Of a stretch of DNA of 64,000 bases, positions 42,571 through 51,758 are shown piece by piece. Within the stretch, counting starts at the first letter, position 1; the number at the start of each line of letters is the position of its first letter. Source of the stretch: Bacillus sp. FJAT-26390 (GTDB lineage: Bacteria; Bacillota; Bacilli; Paenibacillales; Paenibacillaceae); assembly GCF_001682865.1 (NCBI RefSeq), contig NZ_MAQX01000001.1, forward strand, positions 1,738,431 to 1,802,430, in the 5' to 3' direction. Under the pieces are notes generated by a model that saw nothing but the letters and a program-made list of their open reading frames with translations, was not told the DNA's origin and made no database searches. The translations under genes were made by a program, and so were the position numbers.

Positions 42571-43821
42571 TCACACCCAGCCGCGATAGCGAACAGCCTC
42601 GGCCATTTTGCGCACGCCAGCCATGTAAGCGGCAAGACGCATATCGACTTTACGGGTGCGGTGTATTTCGTACACGTGGTTGAAGCCTCGGACCATCATA
42701 AGCTTCAGCTTATCATCAACCTCTTGCTCATCCCAGTAGTAGCCTTGATTATTTTGCACCCATTCAAAATAGGATACGATTACGCCGCCGCTGCTCGCAA
42801 GCACATCGGGAATCAGCAATACCCCTCTTTCGGACAAAATACGCGTAGCTTCAAGCGTAGTTGGCCCATTCGCTGCCTCCACGACGATTGATGCACGAAT
42901 ACGCGCGGCATTCTGATCCGTAATCTGATTCTCGATTGCCGCAGGCACAAGCACGTCGCAATCAAGCTCTAACAACTCTGAATTCGTTATCGTCTGCGTA
43001 AATAAATTGGTCACATTGCCAAAGGAATCTCGACGATCCAGCAAATATTCAATATCGAGCCCTTCTTCATTATACAATGCTCCGTTCACATCGGAAATAC
43101 CTATTACTCTCGCACCGGCTTCATGCATGAATTTGGCAAGGTAACTGCCCGCATTTCCAAAGCCCTGAATGACGATGCGCGCGTTTTTCAGCTCTATCCC
43201 TTTTATGCGCAGCGCCTCATGAATCATGATGACAACGCCTCGCGCCGTCGCTGTCTCCCTTCCTTTGGAGCCGCCTAGAACTAGCGGCTTGCCGGTAATG
43301 AAGCCAGGCGAATCAAATTCGCGGATACGGCTGTACTCGTCCATCATCCACGCCATGATTTGCGAATTCGTCATCACATCCGGCGCTGGAATATCCTTGC
43401 TCGGACCAACAATTTGGCTGACAGCTCGTACATATCCTCTGCTGAGCCGCTCCAGCTCGCGGAAAGACATCGTCCTTGGATCACAAATGACGCCGCCCTT
43501 GCCGCCGCCGTAAGGCAGGTCCGCAATTCCGCATTTCAAGCTCATCCAAATGGATAACGCCTTAACCTCATTCTCCGATACGGCAGGATGAAAGCGTACG
43601 CCGCCCTTCGTTGGCCCCACCGCATCATTATGCTGGGAGCGGTATCCTGTAAATACCTTCGTTGTGCCATCGTCCATCCTTACGGGAATACGTACGGTCA
43701 GAAGCCTCATGGGCTCTTTCAATAGGTCAATCATATCCTGATCATAGCCAAGTCTTCGCAGCGCTTGCTCAATTACGATTTGAGTAGATTGCAATACATC
43801 GTTTGCTTCTTTATCACTCAT
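42571..43821 (-). CDS. gudB: NAD-dependent glutamate dehydrogenase
   Basis: 416 residues. Interconverts glutamate and 2-oxoglutarate plus ammonia. The substrate region GGVRFHPAVSENEVKALSIWMSLKC, the catalytic Lys in LPYGGGKGGVICDP and the dinucleotide fold VIQGFGNAGSYLAKFMHEAGA are intact. Full length with no insertion of the type that inactivates B. subtilis gudB. Position next to prsW suits gudB rather than rocG. Confidence 0.94.
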   Translation of the reverse strand: MSDKEANDVLQSTQIVIEQALRRLGYDQDMIDLLKEPMRLLTVRIPVRMDDGTTKVFTGYRSQHNDAVGPTKGGVRFHPAVSENEVKALSIWMSLKCGIADLPYGGGKGGVICDPRTMSFRELERLSRGYVRAVSQIVGPSKDIPAPDVMTNSQIMAWMMDEYSRIREFDSPGFITGKPLVLGGSKGRETATARGVVIMIHEALRIKGIELKNARIVIQGFGNAGSYLAKFMHEAGARVIGISDVNGALYNEEGLDIEYLLDRRDSFGNVTNLFTQTITNSELLELDCDVLVPAAIENQITDQNAARIRASIVVEAANGPTTLEATRILSERGVLLIPDVLASSGGVIVSYFEWVQNNQGYYWDEQEVDDKLKLMMVRGFNHVYEIHRTRKVDMRLAAYMAGVRKMAEAVRYRGWV

Positions 43822-43902
43822 TACTCCACCGCCTTTGTCTACATCTAATATGAACGCCTTTACCCTACTGTATTCCCTTTTTCAAGACAGTTAACATACA
43901 AG

Positions 43903-43943
43903 AAGAGCATCTTACAGACAAGATTCAGCCTGCAGATGCTCTT
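43903..43943 (-). terminator. Inverted repeat after the MecA-family gene
   Basis: 10-bp arms AAGAGCATCT (43903-43912) and AGATGCTCTT (43934-43943) with a 21-base loop. No strong U-run follows on the minus strand. Confidence 0.45.
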
Positions 43944-43958
43944 AGCATGTTCGTTCGC

Positions 43959-44573
43959 TTAAAATTTAAAATGATTACAAATTTCCCGAACCGCTGATTC
44001 AGGCATAATCACTTTCCCATATTCTTCAAGCATAGCGTAGGTAACTGAAGTAGCTTCCCCATACTCTGCAAGCAATGCGATAACAGCGTTGTGCCTGGAA
44101 GCATCGATTAGAGCAGGCTCTAACGCTAATATATACTTGCCATTATAGGAATACAAACGTCCGTCTTCGGTGAGTGTGGAGCTTTGCAATTGCTTGCATA
44201 CCGATATGACATCCTCAAATTCTCGGAAGGAATACATAACCACATCGCTTTGCTCAAGCGTCACTTCCATCTCATATATTTCGTCTTCCGTGTCGTCATC
44301 TTCGGTTGCCCGATCTCCTGCATGACTGTTCATTTTGCCACGGGTGACAATCACTACCATACCTTGTGCGGGGAGGGCAAACACTTCGACCGCTAATGGG
44401 CCGCTGGCATCGAATCCAAGTTCACTATATGCTTGATCCATCATTTCACTGAATAGTTCGTGTACTTTTGGAATTTCGCGCCACATGTCGTCCTTCTGGA
44501 TCCCCCGTTCCAGCAGGTCGTCGAACGTCAGGAAAATCCGTATCTTATCCTGGCTCAGTCGTTCGATTTTCAT
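43959..44573 (-). CDS. MecA/MecB (YpbH) family ClpC adaptor
   Basis: 204 residues. The N-terminal domain (MKIERLSQDKIRIFLTFDDLLERGI) is the substrate-binding part; an acidic linker (DRATEDDDTEDEIYEMEV) leads to the C-terminal domain (FREFEDVISVCKQL, LEPALIDASRHNAVIALLAEYGEAT, MPESAVREICNHF) that docks ClpC. Location near gudB matches Bacillus mecB (ypbH), but paralogues are hard to tell apart. Confidence 0.88.
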   Translation of the reverse strand: MKIERLSQDKIRIFLTFDDLLERGIQKDDMWREIPKVHELFSEMMDQAYSELGFDASGPLAVEVFALPAQGMVVIVTRGKMNSHAGDRATEDDDTEDEIYEMEVTLEQSDVVMYSFREFEDVISVCKQLQSSTLTEDGRLYSYNGKYILALEPALIDASRHNAVIALLAEYGEATSVTYAMLEEYGKVIMPESAVREICNHFKF

Positions 44574-44704
44574 GACAGGATCCTCCTCTGCAGCATCTGT
44601 TGTAATAACGTATGATTTTTTTAGAAAGATGTGATCAAATTGATCAAATCATGCTATGTAACTACTTTATCATTTCTTTTCATCGAATGCACTAATATTG
44701 AACG

Positions 44705-44757
44705 AAAAAAAAGAATCGTTTGGGCGCTTCGCATCTCTGCGTTACGTCCAACGATTC
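44705..44757 (-). terminator. Terminator after the YtxH-like gene
   Basis: GAATCGTT with AACGATTC (44713-44720 with 44750-44757), plus a TGG/CCA inner extension, then eight U on the minus strand. Confidence 0.75.
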
Positions 44758-44776
44758 AGCTAACTTGCTGTGTTTT

Positions 44777-45100
44777 TTAATGGGCAACCGCTGACGATTC
44801 CGCTTTGATCTTGTCCGTCTCGCGCTTCAGCGCCGGGTCGCTATTTACGATTGCTTCAATTTGTCCCCAAGCGGCTTCGGATTTTACGGCGGTATCGTCT
44901 GCATGCTTTGGGGAAAGATTTGCCGCCTCTTCCTTAAACGATTTACTCATGATTTTTGATACAGATTTACGGGCAACCGATGAACAAACATCCGACACCG
45001 CGTTTGCCGCCCATGACACTGCTCCAGGCCGTCTGCGCGAGACATACACGGTAGCTGCCGCACCAATCAATCCTCCGACTAAAAAACCACTTAACTTCAT
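44777..45100 (-). CDS. YtxH-like small membrane-anchored protein
   Basis: 107 residues. One N-terminal helix (LSGFLVGGLIGAAATVYV) with glycine spacing typical of YtxH-type proteins, then RRRP and an amphipathic tail. GAGGTG precedes the ATG at 45100. Divergent from the deacetylase gene at 45278. Function unknown. Confidence 0.65.
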   Translation of the reverse strand: MKLSGFLVGGLIGAAATVYVSRRRPGAVSWAANAVSDVCSSVARKSVSKIMSKSFKEEAANLSPKHADDTAVKSEAAWGQIEAIVNSDPALKRETDKIKAESSAVAH

Positions 45101-45277
45101 GATCGCGAACACCTCTTTCCTAGATCATCTTGCGTATTCAGGTGTTAGTTTGACCGCCTAGGCATAGCCTCATTCCATATAAAATAAGGAAATCATTCTA
45201 GCTCTCCGAATGGGTAAATATGATACAATGATGACGATTTAGCTTGAAAGACAACTTAGCTATGGAGGTTCAACATA

Positions 45278-46129
45278 ATGAAGCGAATCAACCTAACGAT
45301 CGCCATCCTGCTTATCGGAGCTCTGCTCGCATCCTGCTCCGAACAGCAGCCAAAGGATAATCTGCCTGCATCTGGCGAAGCAGCGGCTTCACAGGAGCCT
45401 TCTGCGTCATCAACTCCAGATACAGAAGCCGCGCTTGTGACGAGCCAGCCAGCACCAACTGAATCACCCGTCAGCGAAGAAGAGACTTCGGCAGCTCCTC
45501 TGTACCGTATGAGCGAGGCTTACCGCTTCGTACCGATCGAAGATCAAACGCCAAGCAAAGTCGTATTGCTTACATTTGATGACGGACCAAAGGATAAAGA
45601 GGTTCTGACCAGCATACTCGACACGCTTGATCGACATAAGGCGAAAGCTATCTTTTTCGTCAACGGTTACCGGGTTAAGCAAAATCCCGATCTCCTTAAG
45701 CTGATCAACGAGCGGGAACAGACGATCGGAAATCACTCCTTCGACCATAACAACTTAAAAGAAGAATCCAAGGAAGTCGTCGAAAAACAAATCGGCGATG
45801 TCCAAACGGATGTTGATGCCTTAATAGGACGAAAGCCTCTATTTTTCAGACCGCCTTACGGCTCGGGCAGCGCAATTGTGAAGGAAACAGCAAAAAACCA
45901 CGGCATGCTTTACATGACGTGGTCGAATGGCTCTCTAGATTGGGATAAATCAGCTAAAGGTAAGCCCGATGTCGTGATTAAAAACGTGCTCGAGCAGCTC
46001 CATCCCGGCGCCAACATTCTCATGCATGAGCTGAAATGGACAGCCGACGCACTTGAGGAATTGTTGACTGCATTAGAGAGCAAGGGCTACGGGTTTATCG
46101 ATCCGGCCACCATCGAGCTTACTCGCTGA
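45278..46129 (+). CDS. Polysaccharide deacetylase lipoprotein
   Basis: 283 residues. N-terminal signal with lipobox LLASC, a Ser/Pro/Ala-rich linker (about 25-72), then a NodB domain: LTFDDGPKD, HSFDHNNL (metal His pair), RPPYGSG and HELKWTADALEELL near the C-terminus. Removes acetyl groups from an N-acetylated glycan at the cell surface, most likely peptidoglycan. ATG preceded by GGAGG. One of the few plus-strand genes; its 3' end overlaps the next minus gene by 11 bases. Confidence 0.92.
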   Translation: MKRINLTIAILLIGALLASCSEQQPKDNLPASGEAAASQEPSASSTPDTEAALVTSQPAPTESPVSEEETSAAPLYRMSEAYRFVPIEDQTPSKVVLLTFDDGPKDKEVLTSILDTLDRHKAKAIFFVNGYRVKQNPDLLKLINEREQTIGNHSFDHNNLKEESKEVVEKQIGDVQTDVDALIGRKPLFFRPPYGSGSAIVKETAKNHGMLYMTWSNGSLDWDKSAKGKPDVVIKNVLEQLHPGANILMHELKWTADALEELLTALESKGYGFIDPATIELTR

Positions 46130-46352
46130 ACTTCAGGCCGTACCAGAACAATCCCCCAACCAGGCAAACGAACAATAGAAACAACAGATTATAATACCAT
46201 TTTGTAACTTTATTTATACTTGAAGGATGTTTTCTTCGCCTTGGCGGCAGAGCCTCACCTTCGTTGGAATCCGTTCCGATGCTGTACGGCTCTGCCGTCA
46301 TTTCATGTTGTCTAGTTCCCCTCGAGCTTCCAAATTTTTCTTTCCTGCTCAT
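46119..46352 (-). CDS. Unknown single-pass membrane protein
   Basis: 77 residues. A basic, proline-containing N-terminal half (SRKEKFGSSRGTRQ, PPRRRKHPSS) and one C-terminal helix (WYYNLLFLLFVCLVGGLFWYGL). Tail-anchored in appearance. AGGAGGGAG precedes the ATG, which overlaps the CPBP gene stop (TCATGA), so it is coupled to it. No function recognised. Confidence 0.65.
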   Translation of the reverse strand: MSRKEKFGSSRGTRQHEMTAEPYSIGTDSNEGEALPPRRRKHPSSINKVTKWYYNLLFLLFVCLVGGLFWYGLKFSE

Positions 46353-46969
46353 GACTCCCTCCTGAATCGTATAATTAACCCCATTATGAAATCAATTAGA
46401 AAATGAGCGATAATCGGCGCCAATATTGAGCCTGATTGCATGTAGATCCAACCTAAGCCATAGCTGATCGAAAAAACGAGGCCTGTCGGAATCCAGTGCT
46501 TTAAGTATCGTACATGTATCGTAGCAAAAATTATGCTTGTCCAATAGGGACCAATGGCATGCTGCAGCGCGCCGCGAAAGAGCAGTTCCTCGCATATCGC
46601 GACTACCAATGAGAGCACGGCAATATGCCATACCGGACGCGTTCGAAATATCCGGTCATTCACCCCGCCATCATCAGCCGCTTCCTCAGGCACAAAGCGG
46701 GAAATCAGCAGGTCTACAACGATAACGGCGGCGGCAAGTCCCACTCCCCAATATACGAATGCAAGCTCCTTCGGAGGCGTAAATAGTCGAATCACATTTT
46801 GATGCTGAAATAAAACCCATATCAAACCGATAATAAAAGTAAACCCTTGTGTTGCGTATAAATTAATAAGCAGCATGCGGTCATCTAGATCATCTACGGA
46901 TACCTTGCGAATGCGAATATTTCGAATATCAAATTTCTTCATAGCTTCCCGCCTGTCTGAATCATTCAT
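46349..46969 (-). CDS. CPBP-family intramembrane metalloprotease
   Basis: About 206 residues, six helices. CPBP motifs: EELLFRGALQHAIGPYW (EExxxR), FATIHV (FxxxH), and IIAHFLIDFIMG (HxxxD). The family includes CAAX prenyl protease-like and bacteriocin-immunity proteins; bacterial substrates are mostly unknown. Start at 46969 or 46942; the sequence upstream of 46969 is divergent-promoter DNA. Position fits Bacillus ypbD. Confidence 0.85.
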   Translation of the reverse strand: MNDSDRREAMKKFDIRNIRIRKVSVDDLDDRMLLINLYATQGFTFIIGLIWVLFQHQNVIRLFTPPKELAFVYWGVGLAAAVIVVDLLISRFVPEEAADDGGVNDRIFRTRPVWHIAVLSLVVAICEELLFRGALQHAIGPYWTSIIFATIHVRYLKHWIPTGLVFSISYGLGWIYMQSGSILAPIIAHFLIDFIMGLIIRFRRES

Positions 46970-47054
46970 ATTTTCTTTTTCGACCTTTTCACCTATACTG
47001 GTAGAACAATTCGACAGCATAATTTTTTTTACATAGAAGGAGATAGAGAAAGTA

Positions 47055-47975
47055 ATGGAAAAACGATTAACGACCACCGCAATGTTATTTAGTGTTGGAT
47101 TTGTATTCATGCTGATTTGTACAGTTGGAGCCTTCTTTTATGGCATCCAAATCGGTACCGAAAAAACGGAAGCTAAATATGAGAAAAAGGACGAAAGCAC
47201 GAAGATGGCGGCTGCTTCCGTAAGCCCTTATCAACAGCAAGACCTAGTCTCTTTCTATCATACTGTATTTTTGCCTTATCGTGAATTTCAAAACGAATGG
47301 TTCGCAGCAATGAATAAATTATCGCAAGGAAATACAAGCGATGCAACGTCCATGTTCAAGGATTTGGCAAACCTTGCCGCATCCAAAGCGAAGGACGCAA
47401 GCTCGATCGATATGCAAAAGTCTCCCTTGCTTGGCAAGTCCCAGGTCGGCTACATACGCAGCCTAAAGCTGTTTAATGAAGCAGCCGACAAAGCGGCGAC
47501 AAGCGCAAAAACATTGTCATTCAATGAGCTTAAGAAAAATGTCGAGAAGGAGAAAACGTACCAATCCGCCTCACAATTCGCGCTTAGTGCGCAGCAAGCA
47601 TATTACTCAGCCATGTTGAAGTGGTCTTCTACGGTTGATCTTGATATTCCGGAGGACTACAAATCACCGGCGATCCTGGAGCTGAAGCATTGGAAGACGC
47701 TGGCCATTACGACAAAAAACAAGCTGATCGCCGATCAACTTATGACGCGCAAACAGCTAACTTCCTACTATCCGCAAGATTTAACGAGCCGCGTTGACGA
47801 GTTTGTCCTATCCGGACAAGCTGCTAAGATGAAAATGCACACCTTGTCAGCTGTTGTCGATCTCCTTATTAACACGGAGGCCGTGCGCAATGGCGACTTT
47901 ACGGAAAGCAAATCACGGTTATACCAGAAGGCTCTCCTGCCTCAGCTGCCATTCTTCTACCCAGAAACAAATTAA
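47055..47975 (+). CDS. Unknown membrane-anchored helical protein
   Basis: 306 residues. N-terminal helix (TTAMLFSVGFVFMLICTVGAFFYGIQIG), then a long helical domain rich in Ala, Ser, Lys and Gln (SAQQAYYSAMLKWSS, KAATSAKTLSFNELKKNVEKEK). Ends in PQLPFFYPETN. GAAGGAGA precedes the ATG. Divergent from the CPBP gene. No family recognised; an external helical bundle is expected. Confidence 0.75.
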   Translation: MEKRLTTTAMLFSVGFVFMLICTVGAFFYGIQIGTEKTEAKYEKKDESTKMAAASVSPYQQQDLVSFYHTVFLPYREFQNEWFAAMNKLSQGNTSDATSMFKDLANLAASKAKDASSIDMQKSPLLGKSQVGYIRSLKLFNEAADKAATSAKTLSFNELKKNVEKEKTYQSASQFALSAQQAYYSAMLKWSSTVDLDIPEDYKSPAILELKHWKTLAITTKNKLIADQLMTRKQLTSYYPQDLTSRVDEFVLSGQAAKMKMHTLSAVVDLLINTEAVRNGDFTESKSRLYQKALLPQLPFFYPETN

Positions 47976-47995
47976 ATCAAGAAATCAATTAAGCA

Positions 47996-48322
47996 CTAAT
48001 CATATTGAAATCCATTTAACGAGGCTATAGCAGCCATTCCGCCGGTAACATTGTGGAGGCTGCTGTAGCCTTGTTCTTCTAAGTAGTTGCAAACCGCGAC
48101 GCTGCGCACGCCGTGCGCACAGACGATATATATAGGTTTTGAATCATCTATTTCACTCAAACGTGCCGGTATCGTATTCATTGGGATCAAGACCGAAGCC
48201 TCCAAATGATAAAAATCCCATTCAAACTCTTCTCTCACATCTATGATTTGATCGCTTTCGATCTGGCCATTTTTCAACAAATCAAGCAGATCTCGAGGAG
48301 TCACATCCTGCCAATTATTCAT
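47996..48322 (-). CDS. Rhodanese-domain sulfurtransferase
   Basis: 108-residue single rhodanese domain. The active loop is VCAHGVRSVAVCNYL with the persulfide Cys; the opening IDVREEFEWDFYHL is the CH2A motif. Moves sulfane sulfur, or works in cysteine or thiol handling. Single gene, converges on the gene at 47055. Confidence 0.92.
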   Translation of the reverse strand: MNNWQDVTPRDLLDLLKNGQIESDQIIDVREEFEWDFYHLEASVLIPMNTIPARLSEIDDSKPIYIVCAHGVRSVAVCNYLEEQGYSSLHNVTGGMAAIASLNGFQYD

Positions 48323-48405
48323 GTATAAAGACCTCCTGTGTCGTATTTTGTTGCGAATGATGCTTGAATCATAACGAAATTTTCACAATTCAGCAAGTTT
48401 GAGGA

Positions 48406-48435
48406 TTGCTTTTGTCCACTGGCTTGCATTAAAAT
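48406..48435 (+). promoter_or_regulatory. Possible serA promoter
   Basis: TTGCTT (48406-48411), 18-base spacer, TAAAAT (48430-48435). Predicted start near 48442, leaving a leader of about 120 bases. Confidence 0.4.
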
Positions 48436-48461
48436 AGTAAAGTCTGAGATCGATGATCAAA

Positions 48462-48505
48462 CTCTCGTCCCGCTGCTGCATATCGGTGCCGGGAAGAGGG
48501 TTTTT
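48462..48505 (+). terminator. Terminator-like hairpin in the serA leader
   Basis: CTCT (48462-48465) with AGAG (48495-48498) and CCCG (48469-48472) with CGGG (48490-48493), then GG and five U at 48501-48505, some 60 bases before the serA start. The stem has an internal loop, so it is moderate. If it lies after the promoter it would be an attenuator. Confidence 0.4.
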
Positions 48506-48562
48506 CTGTTCATATTAAGCGGAGCATATTAGCTTCGCCCCAATTTAGGAGGCATACTTCAC

Positions 48563-50155
48563 ATGTTTAAAGTGTTAGTTTCCGATCCAATCAGCGATTT
48601 GGGCATTCAGCAGCTTGTTGATGCGTCAGATGTCGCAGTCGACAAAAAACCTGGACTAAGCGAAGACGAATTGGTCGCCATCATTGGTGAATACGATGCG
48701 TTGCTTGTTCGCAGCCAAACGCGTGTAACACCAAAAATTATGGAGGCTGGCAAGCAGCTTAAAGTAGTTGGACGTGCAGGCGTTGGCGTTGATAACATCG
48801 ACCTTGAAGCAGCAACTCAGCGTGGTATCATCGTTATCAATGCGCCAGACGGCAACACCATTACGACTTGCGAGCATACTTTTGCCATGATGATGGCGGT
48901 TGCCCGTCACATCCCGCAAGCGTACATGAAAACCGTTAATGGATCATGGGATCGCAAATCCTTCCTAGGCGTAGAGCTTCGCGGCAAAACGCTCGGCGTG
49001 CTCGGCATGGGCCGTATCGGAAGCGAAGTTGCGAAACGCGCGAAAGCTTTCGGCATGGAAATTCTGGGTTATGACCCGTTTATGACAGAAGAAAGAGCGG
49101 AAAAAATCGGCGTGAAGCTGGCTAGCGTGGACGAAATCGTCCGTGGTGCTGATTTCATGACGGTGCATACGCCGCTTACTCCAGAAACTCGTCATATGAT
49201 CGGCAAAGCACAATTTGAAGTCATGAAGCCCGGCATGCGTATCGTAAACTGCGCGCGCGGCGGCATCATCGATGAAATTGCTTTGGTTGACGCTGTAGAC
49301 GCTGGCATTGTAGCTGGCGCAGCATTTGACGTATTTGAGGTAGAGCCTCCTGCAGAGGATCATCCATTCCTTACGCATCCTAAAATTATCGTAACGCCGC
49401 ATCTTGGCGCGTCAACGGTTGAAGCGCAAGAAAACGTAGCGATTGACGTATCGGAGCAAGTGCTGCACATTCTTCGCAACGAGCCGTTTATCAATGCAGT
49501 GAACATGCCTCCGATTCCGGCAAATCTGCAAAACATACTTCAGCCATACTTTACGCTTGGCGAGAAGCTTGGCAGCTTTATTGCGCAATCGACTGAAGGC
49601 GCAGTAATCGAAATCGTAGTTGGTTTCGCAGGCGAGCTTGCAGAGGTTGACACGCAGCCGCTTACGCGCCACATCGTTCGTGGCGTTCTTGCACATCACC
49701 TTGGCTCTGAAAATGTCAATGTCGTTAACTCGCTTCACCTTGCGAAAGTACGCGACGTGAACATCGTCATTCAAAAGTCGCACGCTTCGAAGGACTTCAC
49801 TAACCTTGTAACGGTAGCTCTTCGCACGAAAAAAGAAGAGCGCGTCGTATCGGGTACTTTGCTGACAGGCTACGGTCCCCGCATCGTACAAATCGACAAA
49901 TTCCCTGTTGACGTTACGCCGGAAGGCAACTTGATCCTCATCTCGCACAACGATAAGCCTGGTATTATCGGACGCGTTGGTACGCTTCTTGGCAACAATG
50001 ACGTGAACATCGCTACGATGCAAGTAGGTCGCCAGCTCGTTGGCGGTTCCGCAATTATGGTGCTTAGAGTGGACAAAGCTACTCCAAAAACAGTACTTGA
50101 GCAGCTTACGAATATGCCTGAGCTTAATACGGCAAAAGAAATTACACTATTTTAA
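48563..50155 (+). CDS. serA: D-3-phosphoglycerate dehydrogenase
   Basis: 530 residues, long form with intervening and ACT domains. First step of serine synthesis. NAD motif [21 protein letters not shown], catalytic Arg in [11 protein letters not shown], Glu in FEVEPP and His in VTPHLGAST. The C-terminal ACT ([29 protein letters not shown]) is the serine-sensing part in related enzymes. Shine-Dalgarno AGGAGG. Plus strand, own terminator at 50178. Confidence 0.97.
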   Translation: MFKVLVSDPISDLGIQQLVDASDVAVDKKPGLSEDELVAIIGEYDALLVRSQTRVTPKIMEAGKQLKVVGRAGVGVDNIDLEAATQRGIIVINAPDGNTITTCEHTFAMMMAVARHIPQAYMKTVNGSWDRKSFLGVELRGKTLGVLGMGRIGSEVAKRAKAFGMEILGYDPFMTEERAEKIGVKLASVDEIVRGADFMTVHTPLTPETRHMIGKAQFEVMKPGMRIVNCARGGIIDEIALVDAVDAGIVAGAAFDVFEVEPPAEDHPFLTHPKIIVTPHLGASTVEAQENVAIDVSEQVLHILRNEPFINAVNMPPIPANLQNILQPYFTLGEKLGSFIAQSTEGAVIEIVVGFAGELAEVDTQPLTRHIVRGVLAHHLGSENVNVVNSLHLAKVRDVNIVIQKSHASKDFTNLVTVALRTKKEERVVSGTLLTGYGPRIVQIDKFPVDVTPEGNLILISHNDKPGIIGRVGTLLGNNDVNIATMQVGRQLVGGSAIMVLRVDKATPKTVLEQLTNMPELNTAKEITLF

Positions 50156-50177
50156 TAAATAGAATATCATTTATAGC

Positions 50178-50212
50178 AAAAGAGCCAATCGGGTAACCGA
50201 TTGGCTCTTTTT
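50178..50212 (+). terminator. serA terminator
   Basis: Stem AAAGAGCCAATCGG / CCGATTGGCTCTTT (50178-50192 with 50197-50210), loop GTAA, then U-run. Strong. Confidence 0.9.
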
Positions 50213-50249
50213 GTTTCACGAACAACAAGAATTATCTGCTGCATTCTAC

Positions 50250-50274
50250 AAAAAAAGCGTTCCCGAAGGAACGC
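50250..50274 (-). terminator. Terminator of the res operon
   Basis: GCGTTCC/GGAACGC (50257-50263 with 50268-50274), UUCG loop on the minus strand, seven U. Closes resABCDE. Confidence 0.9.
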
Positions 50275-50282
50275 CCTGACAA

Positions 50283-51758
50283 CTATTGATGTGCTTCGAC
50301 AGGAAGCAATAATGTAAACGAAGTTCCCGTTCCGGAGTTGCTTTCAACAACGATTCGGCCATGGTGAAGGTCGATTAGGTTTTTGACGATGGCAAGGCCT
50401 AGACCCGTACCGCTTGAAGCTCCTCTTTTGCGCGCCTTATCCGCCTTGTAGAAGCGTTCAAATATGTACGGTACATCTTCGCTAGGTATGCCTTGGCCCT
50501 CGTCTCTAACACTTAGCTGAACATACTTGCCGCCATTTACGTTTTCGTGCTTGCCTGCAATCGTAATGGACTTCCCGGAAGGCGTATGCCGCAAGGCGTT
50601 GTCTAGCAAGTTCGTCAGTACCTGCTCGAGCCGGTCCTCGTCTGCTTCTTTAACAATAAGCGACTCATCCGGCAGATCGGCCAGAAGCCTAACCTCCCGC
50701 TCCTTCGCATACACTTGGAATTTGCGATGGACACGCTTCAAGACATGGCTGAGATCAACCTGTTGAAAGTTCATGTCCACATGCCCAGCTTCCATTCTTG
50801 CAATGTCCAGAAAATCATTAACGAGCCTTCCCATCCGAAGCGACTCGTCATAAATGACTTGAACAAGCTCCTTGCGGTCTTCCTCGGAGACAACGATATC
50901 GTCAAGGAGAGCTTCGCTGTAGCCTTGCAGCATGGATAGCGGCGTTCGGATCTCGTGTGAAATGTTCGCAACAAAGTCCCGTCTAAGCTTCTCGAGCTTA
51001 TGCTCCTCCGTTACGTTCCGAATGACCGCAACCGCTCCGCGAACGACGCCTTTGGATTGCAAGGGCGCCATAACGACAGACCATACATTGCTTAACACAT
51101 GAATTTTGTCCGTAGCATCGCGTCCTTCTTCCATAACGCTCTGATATAAATCGCGGAGCGGCAAAGGCACCTCGGAGCTGGAAGAATTGCCGTCGTACAA
51201 GTCCTCTTGCCAAGCCAGCTCGACACCCGACCACTGGTTAATCAGCAAATGACCGCTAGGATTCGTTAAGATGACCTTGCCGTCCGCATCAAACGTAATG
51301 ACTGAATCGCCCATACTTCTTAAAATGCTGGCCAGATGATTTTTCTCATGATTCAAATCGTGAATAAGCTTATCCAACTGCTCTGTCATATGGTTAAACG
51401 TATCCGCAAGCTCTCCGATTTCATCGCTGGAGCGGATATTCACTCTTGTCGTGTAATTGCCTTGCGAGATCGAAACAGCAGCATCTTTAAGCTGCAATAG
51501 CGGCTGTTGGATCTTTTTGGATAAGAAAAATGCGAAAAAGGTCGATAATAGAAAACCAACAATCGCCGTAAGGACAAACAGCACTTTAACTTGATGTGAG
51601 CTGCCTCGTGTAGTGTCATCAAACCAGATGTCGACATATTGAAGCAGAAAAACGCCTACTATAAGCAATACGACTGCAACAAGCAGCATAATCGTCGCCC
51701 ATAGCTTTCCGACTACACTGCGCCACAGCTTACCGGCTAAGCGATGCCACAACTTCAT
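50283..51758 (-). CDS. resE: Sensor histidine kinase ResE
   Basis: 491 residues. Two N-terminal membrane helices (IMLLVAVVLLIVGVFLL, VLFVLTAIVGFLLSTFFAFFL) enclose only a short external loop, then HAMP (KKIQQPLLQLKDAAVSI), PAS (ITFDADGKVILTNPSG), HisKA (FVANISHEIRTPLSMLQGYSEAL) and HATPase (NLLDNALRH, DEGQGIP, GTGLGLAIVKNL). In Bacillus it senses low oxygen or nitric oxide and phosphorylates ResD. Its ATG directly follows the resD stop. Confidence 0.93.
   Translation of the reverse strand: MKLWHRLAGKLWRSVVGKLWATIMLLVAVVLLIVGVFLLQYVDIWFDDTTRGSSHQVKVLFVLTAIVGFLLSTFFAFFLSKKIQQPLLQLKDAAVSISQGNYTTRVNIRSSDEIGELADTFNHMTEQLDKLIHDLNHEKNHLASILRSMGDSVITFDADGKVILTNPSGHLLINQWSGVELAWQEDLYDGNSSSSEVPLPLRDLYQSVMEEGRDATDKIHVLSNVWSVVMAPLQSKGVVRGAVAVIRNVTEEHKLEKLRRDFVANISHEIRTPLSMLQGYSEALLDDIVVSEEDRKELVQVIYDESLRMGRLVNDFLDIARMEAGHVDMNFQQVDLSHVLKRVHRKFQVYAKEREVRLLADLPDESLIVKEADEDRLEQVLTNLLDNALRHTPSGKSITIAGKHENVNGGKYVQLSVRDEGQGIPSEDVPYIFERFYKADKARKRGASSGTGLGLAIVKNLIDLHHGRIVVESNSGTGTSFTLLLPVEAHQ

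Noticed and set aside
42571..43821. Insertion-inactivated glutamate dehydrogenase, as in laboratory B. subtilis gudB
   Set aside because: The active-site region reads through without duplicated residues and the frame is complete.
49412..50023. 203-codon open frame on the minus strand under serA
   Set aside because: Shadow of the serA coding sequence.
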